DNA of 14,143 bases from Gammaproteobacteria bacterium RIFCSPHIGHO2_12_FULL_37_34 (GTDB taxonomy: Bacteria; Pseudomonadota; Gammaproteobacteria; DSM-16500), in assembly GCA_001801495.1 (NCBI GenBank), contig MGXW01000111.1, positions 1-14,143 of the forward strand, given 5' to 3'. Below, piece after piece: positions 1 through 6,968 of the stretch. How positions within the stretch are numbered: position 1 is the stretch's first letter; each line of letters begins with the position of its first letter. The position numbers were made by a program, and so were the translations under genes. A model generated the notes under the pieces. It worked only from the letters and a program-made list of their open reading frames with translations, was not told where the DNA came from and ran no database searches.

Positions 1-44
1 AGATTTTCATGTAAAATAAGTACCTTCTTGTAGATGGAATAAGC

Positions 45-953
45 ATGCAGAAATTAAACGAAAAAAGCCACTCTTTCGAAGATATTGGTTTAGTTATTTC
101 TTCTTTTGGCAGTAGTGTAAATGTTGAAACTAAAAATGCTCAAGTGATCCAATGCCCATTACGTCGCAATCAGGCAACACCTGTCGTAGGTGATCATGTG
201 CATTGGCGGTTTGAATATGAGACAGGTTTCATTGTATCTATTCAGCCTAGGCAATCTTTATTATTACGCGGCGATCATCGTGGTAATAAAAAACCTGTCG
301 CGGCTAATATTGATGCGATTGTCATTGTGATGGCTCCGCCACCTATTTTTTCGGAATATTTAGTTGATCGTTATCTTGTTGCTGCAGAATTATTGGCAAT
401 CCAACCGATCCTTGTTTTGAATAAAATGGATTTATTGCTTGATGAGCAAGCCATTACTATTCGTTTAGCGCCTTATCAACAAATCCCTTATCCTGTGGCG
501 CTAACAAGTGCACTCACCACACATGGATTAGATAATTTAGCGCCTTATCTGAAAGGCAAGCGGGTGGTTTTGGTTGGTCCATCGGGGGTAGGTAAGTCAT
601 CGATTATCGCATCCTTTTGCGAGGGGAAGCCTATACGCATTAGCAATGTCTCTGTTAAAGGAATAGGGAAGCATACGACTACTGCTTCTCATTTATATCA
701 TTTACCATTAGGAGGTGATGTGATTGATTCGCCCGGTGTGCGTGAATTTAATTTATGGTCGGTAAGTAAACAAGACATACTTCAAGGATTTAAAGAATTT
801 CAAGCTTATCTAGGTGGATGTAAATTTCGGGATTGTAAGCATCTGGCAGAACCTGGTTGTGCTATAAAAGCAGCTGTTACTCAGAATAAAATCAGTGCTA
901 AGCGTTATGAGAATTATCAAGTTATGATGAAAAATGTTGACGCAAATAGATAA
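45..953 (+). CDS. rsgA: Ribosome small-subunit-dependent GTPase A (ribosome biogenesis)
   Basis: RsgA is a cytoplasmic GTPase that helps finish maturation of the 30S ribosomal subunit. The protein has 302 residues, close to the usual length. It shows the circularly permuted GTPase order typical of the family: NKMD (G4) at residues 126-129 comes before the P-loop GPSGVGKSS at 178-186, then the GKHTT switch at 208-212 and DSPG (G3) at 228-231. The N-terminal ~70 residues fit the OB-fold domain. The C-terminal zinc site C-x4-C-x-H-x5-C is complete (C259, C264, H266, C272). The ATG at 45 has GGAA five bases upstream; only 44 bases precede it, so its promoter is not visible. Its last 20 bases overlap trmB, suggesting translational coupling. 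Identification is secure from the motif order alone. Confidence 0.96.
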   Translation: MQKLNEKSHSFEDIGLVISSFGSSVNVETKNAQVIQCPLRRNQATPVVGDHVHWRFEYETGFIVSIQPRQSLLLRGDHRGNKKPVAANIDAIVIVMAPPPIFSEYLVDRYLVAAELLAIQPILVLNKMDLLLDEQAITIRLAPYQQIPYPVALTSALTTHGLDNLAPYLKGKRVVLVGPSGVGKSSIIASFCEGKPIRISNVSVKGIGKHTTTASHLYHLPLGGDVIDSPGVREFNLWSVSKQDILQGFKEFQAYLGGCKFRDCKHLAEPGCAIKAAVTQNKISAKRYENYQVMMKNVDANR

Positions 954-1656
954 GAAAACTATGCAATGTTATTTATCACCATTTCACCCACGCAGCTTTG
1001 AGCGTCGCAATAGTCGCCTAACCACATCTCAAGGGCGTGCGTTAATAGAGTATTGGCCGCAATTTGGGCTGCATATTGAAAACGGTAAAATCAATTTAAA
1101 AACTATTTTTGGGCGATATGCTCCTTGTTTGCTTGAGATAGGATTTGGTTCGGGGCAATCACTATTAGCTTTAGCAGATACTCATAGAGATAAAGATTTT
1201 ATTGGTATTGAAACATATCGACCTGGTATTGGCGCTTTATTAATGGGTATACGTTCAAAAGGTTTAACCAATATTCGGTTGTATGAGTATGATGCGGTTG
1301 ATGTGTTGAGATATTGTATACCAGTCAATAGTATTGATCATGTACAATTGTTTTTTCCTGACCCTTGGCCTAAGCGTCGGCATCATGTGCGTCGTTTGAT
1401 TCAAGAAAGTTTTGTGAGGCATATTATAGCTGTGTTAAAACCCCGTGGTACTTTTCATGCAGCAACAGATTGGCAGGATTATGCTGTGCATATGCTACGC
1501 ATATTATCACAACAAAAAGAATGGTATAACGTGGCTTTTGAAAAACAATATGCAGAACGTTCACTTTATCGTTCGGTGATTACTAAATTTGAAGCAAGGG
1601 CTATGCGTGAAGGACGAAGCATATGGGAATTGCAATTTGCCAAACGAGCGTTCTAA
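934..1656 (+). CDS. trmB: tRNA (guanine-N7-)-methyltransferase
   Basis: TrmB uses S-adenosylmethionine to make 7-methylguanosine at position 46 of tRNA variable loops. The 240-residue protein has the normal family length. The SAM-binding motif I is LLEIGFGSGQS at about 66-76. The family signature FPDPWPKRRHHVRR lies at 141-154, followed by ATDW at 177-180. The C-terminal TKFEARAMREGR segment at 217-228 matches the conserved end of the family. The start at 934 lies inside rsgA and gives a 20-base overlap. An in-frame ATG at 961, eight bases after the rsgA stop, is an alternative that would remove nine residues, so the exact start is less certain than the function. rsgA and trmB probably share a transcript. 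Confidence 0.95.
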   Translation: MLTQIDKKTMQCYLSPFHPRSFERRNSRLTTSQGRALIEYWPQFGLHIENGKINLKTIFGRYAPCLLEIGFGSGQSLLALADTHRDKDFIGIETYRPGIGALLMGIRSKGLTNIRLYEYDAVDVLRYCIPVNSIDHVQLFFPDPWPKRRHHVRRLIQESFVRHIIAVLKPRGTFHAATDWQDYAVHMLRILSQQKEWYNVAFEKQYAERSLYRSVITKFEARAMREGRSIWELQFAKRAF

Positions 1657-1773
1657 TGAAAGAAATTTAGATAGAAAAATGCAACTTATCCACAACTTTG
1701 GAAGTTACAAAAAGAAGGTAAATTTCAGTGCGCCATGTTATTCTTGCCATAACTTTCTATGAGGTAGGAAATC

Positions 1774-2460
1774 ATGAGAGATAAACTTAAGCTATGGATG
1801 CGAGCTTGGTTTAAGAAACGCCTATCACAAGTAGTGATTGTGATAGCGAGCATTAGCTGTTCGCCAGCAGTTTATGCTGTGGCTGCAGGTTTTTATATGG
1901 GATTGGCGGCGGGTCCTGCAACAAATAGTGGCGGTACACAGCAATTGCAAGTTGAAAATTCGGCAACGACTACTCCGGGCAATCCTCGGTCAAACCAATT
2001 TGGTACGCGCATTTTCATGGGTTATGATTTTGCTCAGTATATAGGTGTAGAGGGTGGGTTAGATTATTTTTCTAATGTTCGTTATAAAACAGCAGCGGGG
2101 ACAACTACCTGCTCAAGTGCAACAGCACGCGTAAGAGATTTTGATTTTCTTATAAAAGGCATGTTACCTATTAAAGTGATCGATGTTTTTGGCAAAGCTG
2201 GAGTTGCTATTACTTATCTCACAACATCAGGTGATTTAAACCCGGACCTGAATAAGCATTGTGGCCCATCGACTAATCAAATTTTATATCGTCCTATGAT
2301 CAGTGTAGGTATGAGTTATGATTTATCCCAGAACTGGGTGGCAGATGTTTCTTGGGCTCGCATTATGGTTGGTAATGTCGTAAGCTCCGTTGATTTTTAT
2401 GGGGTAGGTATTTCTTATCATTTTGTTGATAGGTATTGCGGCCAGTTTTTGTGTGATTAA
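1774..2460 (+). CDS. Secreted outer-membrane beta-barrel protein with cysteine-bearing tail
   Basis: A 228-residue protein with a signal peptide: a basic N-region (residues 1-17), a hydrophobic core at about 19-31 and likely cleavage after AVYA (residue 35). The mature part has alternating hydrophobic/polar strands rich in glycine and aromatics (for example FYMGLAAG, RIFMGYDFAQYIGVEGGLDYF), as in small OmpA/opacity-type barrels. Barrel proteins normally end in an aromatic residue; here YHF ends at 217 and an extra tail of 11 residues with C222 and C227 follows. C113 and C163 lie in predicted loops, so the mature protein has four cysteines and could form disulphides in the periplasm or at the surface. 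GAGG at 1761-1764 and AGGAA just after it support the ATG at 1774. I cannot assign a substrate or role; adhesin or porin-like functions are possible. Confidence 0.75.
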   Translation: MRDKLKLWMRAWFKKRLSQVVIVIASISCSPAVYAVAAGFYMGLAAGPATNSGGTQQLQVENSATTTPGNPRSNQFGTRIFMGYDFAQYIGVEGGLDYFSNVRYKTAAGTTTCSSATARVRDFDFLIKGMLPIKVIDVFGKAGVAITYLTTSGDLNPDLNKHCGPSTNQILYRPMISVGMSYDLSQNWVADVSWARIMVGNVVSSVDFYGVGISYHFVDRYCGQFLCD

Positions 2461-2463
2461 AAT

Positions 2464-2479
2464 TTAATGCTTGCATTAA
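2464..2479. terminator. Short inverted repeat between convergent genes
   Basis: TTAATGC (2464-2470), TT, GCATTAA (2473-2479) is a perfect 7-bp inverted repeat exactly between the stop codon of the barrel gene and the stop of the convergent PIN toxin gene. It is A+T-rich, its loop is very short and it has no immediate T-run, so it would be a weak terminator at best; it may simply be a chance palindrome. Confidence 0.3.
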
Positions 2480-2892
2480 TAAAGCGATAATCCCATTTTT
2501 TGAGATGATTTTTTTAATTCTACATCTAATGTTGCAATCGGTAGATTTTTTCGAATCGCTAACTCTAAATAAGTTGCATCATAAGCAGTCAGACCTGTTT
2601 CCTTTGCTAGGTCTAAAAGAAGTTCAATAGGTTTTGTTAACAAATAATCATCAATTTTTATGGCAAAAGTATCAATGTGTTGTTTGAAAGCAATTGCTTT
2701 AATATGAGAAATCCGTTTTTTTCTTTCAGCCACAATTAATGAGTTTGCAACTTCAATAGACCAAAGAGCAGGAACCCAGGCGGTGTTTTCTGATAAAGCA
2801 TCGAGGATTTTTTCTGAATATTCTGATGTTTCATCTTCAAAACACCAGGCCATAGTAATTGAGCAGTCGAGAATAAATTCATAATGACTCAT
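2476..2892 (-). CDS. vapC: PIN-domain ribonuclease toxin (VapC-like), pair 1
   Basis: A 138-residue PIN-domain protein. PIN toxins are metal-dependent ribonucleases that cut specific RNAs, often tRNA or rRNA, when released from their antitoxin. The acidic residues expected for the active site are all present: D9 in FILDCS, E47 in SIEVAN, D105 in AYDATYLELA and D123 in ATLD. The toxin therefore looks catalytically complete. Its ATG overlaps the antitoxin stop by four bases (ATGA), the usual coupling in toxin-antitoxin operons. The pair lies downstream of hemW on the same strand. The RNA target cannot be told from sequence. Confidence 0.88.
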   Translation of the reverse strand: MSHYEFILDCSITMAWCFEDETSEYSEKILDALSENTAWVPALWSIEVANSLIVAERKKRISHIKAIAFKQHIDTFAIKIDDYLLTKPIELLLDLAKETGLTAYDATYLELAIRKNLPIATLDVELKKSSQKMGLSLY

Positions 2893-3137
2893 CTTTTTCT
2901 TCCTTCCTGAATAAGTTGTTTTAAACTCAAATTTTTTCCCAACGTAACACCTTTGCGAAATCTTCGTATTGCTTTTATTGCCTCTCGTGTTGAATGACGA
3001 GTAGTTTTTGTGCTGATAGGGATCATTTTAGCGATCGATTTTCCATTTTTAGTGATGATGATGGTTTCTCCTTCGGCGACTCTAGCTAGTAATTGAGAAA
3101 AATGAGTTTTTGCTTCAAAAGCGCCCATGATCGTCAT
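2889..3137 (-). CDS. Phd/YefM-type antitoxin of pair 1
   Basis: An 82-residue antitoxin. The N-terminal ~45 residues (GAFEAKTHFSQLLARVAEGE, then a TIIITKNGKSIAKMIPI strand region) match the Phd/YefM DNA-binding fold, which usually represses its own operon. The basic C-terminal part (about 46-82) should be the toxin-binding region. ATG at 3137 has GGAG eight bases upstream and is preferred; an ATG three codons later (M4) is possible. It lies 62 bases downstream of the hemW stop, with a repeat-containing operator-like region between. Pairing of a Phd-type antitoxin with a PIN toxin is common, so the label VapB would describe position rather than fold. Confidence 0.85.
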   Translation of the reverse strand: MTIMGAFEAKTHFSQLLARVAEGETIIITKNGKSIAKMIPISTKTTRHSTREAIKAIRRFRKGVTLGKNLSLKQLIQEGRKR

Positions 3138-3149
3138 TGTCTATACTCC

Positions 3150-3179
3150 AACTAGTTTAAGTTTATATAGACTAGTTTA
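3150..3179 (-). promoter_or_regulatory. Candidate operator and -10 region of antitoxin-toxin pair 1
   Basis: The 9-mer ACTAGTTTA occurs twice in direct orientation (3151-3159 and 3171-3179), start-to-start distance 20 bp, about two helical turns. Because ACTAGT is itself a palindrome, the same bases give an inverted pair AACTAGT (3150-3156) / ACTAGTT (3171-3177). Between them the - strand reads TATATAA (3169-3163), a fair -10 element. The site sits just upstream of the antitoxin start, where Phd-type antitoxins bind to autoregulate. I found no convincing -35. Confidence 0.5.
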
Positions 3180-3199
3180 CATTAAACCGTTGTCTAGAT

Positions 3200-4366
3200 C
3201 TACGATCCTCCTGATGGTGGTAAAAACATTTCCATTAAATTATTTAAAAACCGTTTGCCTAATGCTGTGGAGCGAAGATAGGTTGGATGATCGAGTAGCA
3301 ACCCACGTTGTTTGGCTGTATTTAATAGTGGCTGAATGTCTTTTAGTGCAATACCTGTACGTTGAGTGAATAACGCATAGGATACGCCATGATGTAGACG
3401 CAGTGCATTTAACATGAATTCAAATATCAAATCATTTTTTTCAACGCATTTTTTATTTTGTATTTGACGTTTGGTTGCATGTAAATAAGCATGGGGATGC
3501 TTTATTTGAGAAAATCGGGTAACTTTGTTTGTTTTCATATCCGTTATTTTGCTGTGCGCACCTGCTCCAATTCCTAAATAATCGCCAAATTCCCAATAAT
3601 TTTGATTATGCACACATTGTTTTTCTACTAATGAATAAGCAGAGACCTCATATTGTTGTAATCCATATTGTTGAATAACAGCTTGACCAGCTAATTGCAT
3701 TTCCCAACATAAATCATCTGATGGTAAGGTAGGTCGTTGATGGTAAAACAAAGTATTGGGTTCGATGGTTAATTGATACCAAGATAAATGAGTGGGTTGA
3801 AAAGAAAGTGCGGTATGTATATCTTCCAATGCTTGGTCAAGAGATTGTTTGGGCAAGCCATACATTAAATCAATATTAAAGTTTGTAAACCCAGCTTGTT
3901 TTGCAATATCAATTGCTTTTATAGCAAGTGTGCGGTCATGAATGCGACCGAGTGTTTGTAATTGGTTATCTTGAAAACTTTGGACGCCTAGTGAAAGTCG
4001 ATTGATACCTGCTTGTCGATAGGCTTGAAAACGCATTTGATCAATGGTTCCGGGATTGGCTTCAAGTGTAATTTCGATGCGCGGTGTAAGCAACAATCGT
4101 TGTTTGACACCATTTAAAATCTGCTCAATAGCTTGGGCAGAAAATAGACTAGGTGTGCCTCCACCAAAAAATATGCTGATCAATGGCCGATTGGCTACTA
4201 AGGGTAAATGATCATCAAGTTCTTGTAATAAAGCTTCGAGGTATAAGGTTTCTGGTAAATTATCTTTAACTTCATGGGAATTGAAGTCACAATATGGACA
4301 TTTACGTACACACCAAGGAAGGTGAATATAGAGGCTAAGAGGTAAATCTGCAGTAAATATTGGCAT
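3200..4366 (-). CDS. hemW: HemW heme chaperone (radical-SAM family)
   Basis: A 388-residue radical-SAM protein of the HemW family, long annotated as oxygen-independent coproporphyrinogen oxidase-like but now regarded as a heme-binding chaperone for respiratory enzymes. The cluster motif HLPWCVRKCPYCDFN holds the CxxxCxxC cysteines C19, C23 and C26. The glycine-rich FFGGGTPS (66-73) and LSLGVQSF follow, and CVHNQNYWEFGDYLGIGAGAH marks the HemW C-terminal half. I chose ATG at 4366; the codon before it is TTG (4369), which could also initiate, and no clear ribosome site is seen for either. The gene diverges from mdh, and its first codons overlap the likely mdh promoter. The antitoxin-toxin pair follows 62 bases downstream. 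Confidence 0.93.
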   Translation of the reverse strand: MPIFTADLPLSLYIHLPWCVRKCPYCDFNSHEVKDNLPETLYLEALLQELDDHLPLVANRPLISIFFGGGTPSLFSAQAIEQILNGVKQRLLLTPRIEITLEANPGTIDQMRFQAYRQAGINRLSLGVQSFQDNQLQTLGRIHDRTLAIKAIDIAKQAGFTNFNIDLMYGLPKQSLDQALEDIHTALSFQPTHLSWYQLTIEPNTLFYHQRPTLPSDDLCWEMQLAGQAVIQQYGLQQYEVSAYSLVEKQCVHNQNYWEFGDYLGIGAGAHSKITDMKTNKVTRFSQIKHPHAYLHATKRQIQNKKCVEKNDLIFEFMLNALRLHHGVSYALFTQRTGIALKDIQPLLNTAKQRGLLLDHPTYLRSTALGKRFLNNLMEMFLPPSGGS

Positions 4367-4388
4367 CAATCGTTTCTGTCGTTAGAAT
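4360..4388 (+). promoter_or_regulatory. Likely sigma-70 promoter of mdh
   Basis: TTGGCA (4360-4365), a 17-bp spacer, then TAGAAT (4383-4388): each hexamer matches the consensus at five of six positions and the spacing is ideal. Transcription would start near 4395, about 30 bases before the mdh ATG. The -35 overlaps the hemW start codon, so activity here could interfere with hemW initiation on the other strand. Confidence 0.6.
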
Positions 4389-4425
4389 ATCGCGGTGCGT
4401 AATTATATCATTAATAGGAGATCGA

Positions 4426-5412
4426 ATGAAAAAACATGCTCGAGTGGCGATTACAGGTGCAGCCGGTCAAATTGGTTATGCGCTCATTTTTCGTATTGCT
4501 TCAGGCCAAATGCTAGGCCCAGATACAGAGATTTCCTTGAATTTGCTCGAATTGGAACAAGCGCTCCCTTCTCTTCATGGGGTTGGAATGGAATTAAGTG
4601 ATTGTGCTTTTCCGTTGCTTAAAAATGTGATTACCACAGCGGATGTCAATATAGCTATGAAAGATGTGAATTTTGCAATATTGGTAGGTGCAGTACCGCG
4701 CAAAGAAGGCATGGAACGATCGGATTTACTCAACATTAACGGTAAAATTTTTACTTCTCAAGGACGCGCAGTGAATGATCATGCTGCAGAGGATGTACGC
4801 GTATTTGTTGTGGGTAATCCCTGCAATACGAATTGTTTAATTGCTATGAACAATGCACCCAATGTGCCGCGCGATCGATTTTATGCGATGACGATGCTAG
4901 ATGAGCTACGTGCCCGTAGCCAATTGGCGCTTAAAGCTAAGGTCGATGTTACCGCTATTACCCAGATGACCATTTGGGGCAATCATTCATCTACCCAATA
5001 TCCAGATTTTTATCATGCTAAAATTAATGGTCAGCCGGCTACAGACGTTATTACCGATTTAGCTTGGTTACAAAATGATTTTATTTCCCTTGTACAAAAA
5101 CGCGGTGCTGAAGTTATTAAAGTGCGTGGTGCTTCTTCAGCAGCTTCTGCTGCACATGCGGCGCTTACTTCGGTTTATCATTTAGTGCATGATACTGCTC
5201 AAGAAGAAACGTTTTCTATTGCGCGATGTTCACAAGGTGAATATGGCGTGGATGAAGGATTAATTTTTTCAGTTCCATGTCGTACAGAAGGCGGTAGGCT
5301 TAAAGTTATTACAGGATTAACACATCATGAATTTGGGCAACAAAAAATAGCACTCACGCTAGATGAATTACGTAAAGAACGTGATGCCGTAAAGGAGTTG
5401 GGATTTATCTAA
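4426..5412 (+). CDS. mdh: Malate dehydrogenase (NAD-dependent)
   Basis: Converts malate and oxaloacetate in the TCA cycle using NAD(H). The 328-residue protein has the length of the cytosolic-type (MDH type 2) family found in Coxiella and Legionella relatives. The Rossmann motif is TGAAGQIGYAL (10-20). The mobile loop PRKEGMERSD carries substrate arginines R92 and R98. N131 sits in VGNPCN. The catalytic pair is D159 (in LDELRA) with H187 (in WGNHSS), and R162 completes the substrate site. I chose ATG 4426, with AGGAG at 4416-4420 five bases upstream; longer in-frame starts add residues unlike any MDH. One oddity is TMLDELRA where relatives typically read TRLDxNRA; the catalytic D and R are kept. 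Its stop overlaps the convergent transporter stop by four bases. Confidence 0.95.
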   Translation: MKKHARVAITGAAGQIGYALIFRIASGQMLGPDTEISLNLLELEQALPSLHGVGMELSDCAFPLLKNVITTADVNIAMKDVNFAILVGAVPRKEGMERSDLLNINGKIFTSQGRAVNDHAAEDVRVFVVGNPCNTNCLIAMNNAPNVPRDRFYAMTMLDELRARSQLALKAKVDVTAITQMTIWGNHSSTQYPDFYHAKINGQPATDVITDLAWLQNDFISLVQKRGAEVIKVRGASSAASAAHAALTSVYHLVHDTAQEETFSIARCSQGEYGVDEGLIFSVPCRTEGGRLKVITGLTHHEFGQQKIALTLDELRKERDAVKELGFI

Positions 5413-6179
5413 ACCAGTAAGGCAATTGCCCCCATGGCGATTAATCCAATCATCATGCACGAAAATTCAAGCAAACTTTGTGCTTCTTCCAAGCGTTGAT
5501 GAAAGCGCAAATGATGTAAAGTGGCAATATATAAAAAAGTGCCAGCAGCGAATGCATCAAATGTGGCTTCTGCGAGTTGTCCGCTAAAGGATTGGGTAAA
5601 CAAGCTCAAACCTGTGCCAAGACCAATACCAATTGGTGTCATCAAAGAGAAAATGGTAACAATGGTGATGATGCGTAACAGAGGAAAATGATAACGCATC
5701 AATATCATGCAGAGCACAAAACTATCTGAACTTTTATGAGCAATGATGGCAATAAAAATAATTAAAGCTTCTGTTCCCGTACCACTTATTCCAAGTGCGG
5801 CACCTTCTGTTAAGGAGTGAATAATAAGAATAAGAGCAAGTGTGTAAGGAATGATGCTTTGAGAACGGGAGAGTGAACGATCCAGTGATAATCTTTCTAA
5901 AAATAGCAATAAAGAAAATCCAAACATGGAAATTATTTCTGCGATAGGGTAGTTCATATGATTAAAAAGTTGGTGGAATATGCTAATGGCGCTCGGTAAC
6001 ATGTGAAAAAAAGCGATACCTAAAAATATTCCGCTTGCCAATGCTTCCCCTAATTCGAAAGATTCATTATGATCAATCTCATGATTGGTTCTTAGTTTAT
6101 TGAGTGGATAAATTGCAGTTGCAATGCTGATGAGGAAAATGAGTAACGCTGCAATCGTTTTATAGCCAATAAATATCAC
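5409..6179 (-). CDS. ZIP-family divalent metal transporter
   Basis: A 256-residue inner-membrane protein with about eight hydrophobic segments, matching the ZIP (zinc/iron permease) family that moves Zn, Fe or Mn into the cytoplasm. The two metal-site helices are recognisable: HSLTEGAALGI (121-131) with H121 and E125, and AHKSSDSF (147-154) with H148 and D152. The short loop before TM4 lacks a long histidine run. The HSxxEG/HK pairing resembles the eukaryotic ZIP1-3 group more than the HNxPEG/HExPEG pattern common in bacteria. Translation probably starts at GTG 6179, with AAGG nine bases upstream; no earlier ATG exists. It faces mdh tail to tail with a four-base overlap and diverges from the F-box gene. 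Metal specificity cannot be told. Confidence 0.82.
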   Translation of the reverse strand: MIFIGYKTIAALLIFLISIATAIYPLNKLRTNHEIDHNESFELGEALASGIFLGIAFFHMLPSAISIFHQLFNHMNYPIAEIISMFGFSLLLFLERLSLDRSLSRSQSIIPYTLALILIIHSLTEGAALGISGTGTEALIIFIAIIAHKSSDSFVLCMILMRYHFPLLRIITIVTIFSLMTPIGIGLGTGLSLFTQSFSGQLAEATFDAFAAGTFLYIATLHHLRFHQRLEEAQSLLEFSCMMIGLIAMGAIALLV

Positions 6180-6252
6180 ACGAAGACACCTTCAACGTTG
6201 TTTTCAACAATAGCATTTTTGGCAAAAAAAAGGAACTCTTGGAGAGCTTGAT

Positions 6253-6948
6253 ATGGAAGTCAAGAACAACGGTGATATTATTATTCAAGTGGAAGATGAG
6301 TCAAATTATTTTAGTATTTTACCTATTGAATTAATCGTTCAACTATTTTCTTACTTAGATGAAGAAGCACTTGCGCAAGTGAGTCAAGTATGTAAGTCCT
6401 TTTTTTTTACCATCATCAACCATGCAGATTTAATTCTTTACGAGCGTTTAAGCAAAGAATGCAGAGGATTACCCATGTCCAAACAATTGTTAATAGAATC
6501 TTTAACCTATTGGTCAACAAATGAATCGGCTCTTGATGCTCCTGATTTACCAAAACTACTTAAAGATAAGCAACATAGCCCGCTTAAAATAAATAGTTTC
6601 TTTCGTGAAAGGAATCGGTTAGTTACGCGAGGTGAATTAGCCGTGCAGCAATCCAGCCAACTTCGCCATGCATCTTGTGGAAGGTTAACGAAGCTGTTTT
6701 CATTAGCCATGTTGCCTGCATTTCTCGGTTATTTGTCTGGCAGTTCTTTTTTTCTTTTTATTGGAATAACATTATGTTGTGGAATGGTTGCTTATGGCAT
6801 CTGTCAAGAATTAAAGAAAGATGTTCTATTTGGTGATCAAATAGAGACAAACCTAATGGCTATACCACCTTTATACAAGGCGGCATTGCAACCTAAAGCA
6901 ACTGCTTATGAAGAGGGAACGCTAAGCATTATAAAAAAATATTCGTGA
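6253..6948 (+). CDS. F-box protein with C-terminal membrane segments (effector candidate)
   Basis: A 231-residue protein. Residues ~20-62 form a clear F-box: LPIELIVQLFSYLDEEALAQ followed by VSQVCKSFFFTIINHADLIL, the pattern that in eukaryotes docks Skp1 of SCF ubiquitin ligases. A middle region (63-145) has no repeats that I recognise. Two hydrophobic stretches lie at about 148-161 and 164-184 with a short GSS turn between them, predicting a membrane hairpin. No signal peptide is visible. GGAGAG at 6241-6246, six bases before the ATG, supports the start. Bacteria have no SCF system, so F-box proteins in intracellular bacteria are usually injected effectors; that role here is inference from fold and genome type. 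It converges on the unknown gene at 8237-6969. Confidence 0.8.
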   Translation: MEVKNNGDIIIQVEDESNYFSILPIELIVQLFSYLDEEALAQVSQVCKSFFFTIINHADLILYERLSKECRGLPMSKQLLIESLTYWSTNESALDAPDLPKLLKDKQHSPLKINSFFRERNRLVTRGELAVQQSSQLRHASCGRLTKLFSLAMLPAFLGYLSGSSFFLFIGITLCCGMVAYGICQELKKDVLFGDQIETNLMAIPPLYKAALQPKATAYEEGTLSIIKKYS

Positions 6949-6968
6949 GTGCAACGGATAGAGATGAT

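Noticed and set aside
1686..1694. A perfect DnaA-box word, TTATCCACA, between trmB and the barrel gene
   Set aside because: A single 9-mer without a cluster, an A+T-rich unwinding region or dnaA/dnaN neighbours does not support an origin.
3200..4366. Annotation as oxygen-independent coproporphyrinogen III oxidase
   Set aside because: The CVRKCPYCDFN cluster motif and C-terminal HNQNYW region fit HemW, not the HemN oxidase.
4360..4425. Longer N-terminus for malate dehydrogenase
   Set aside because: The extra residues match no MDH, the region holds the promoter, and ATG 4426 has AGGAG at the right distance.
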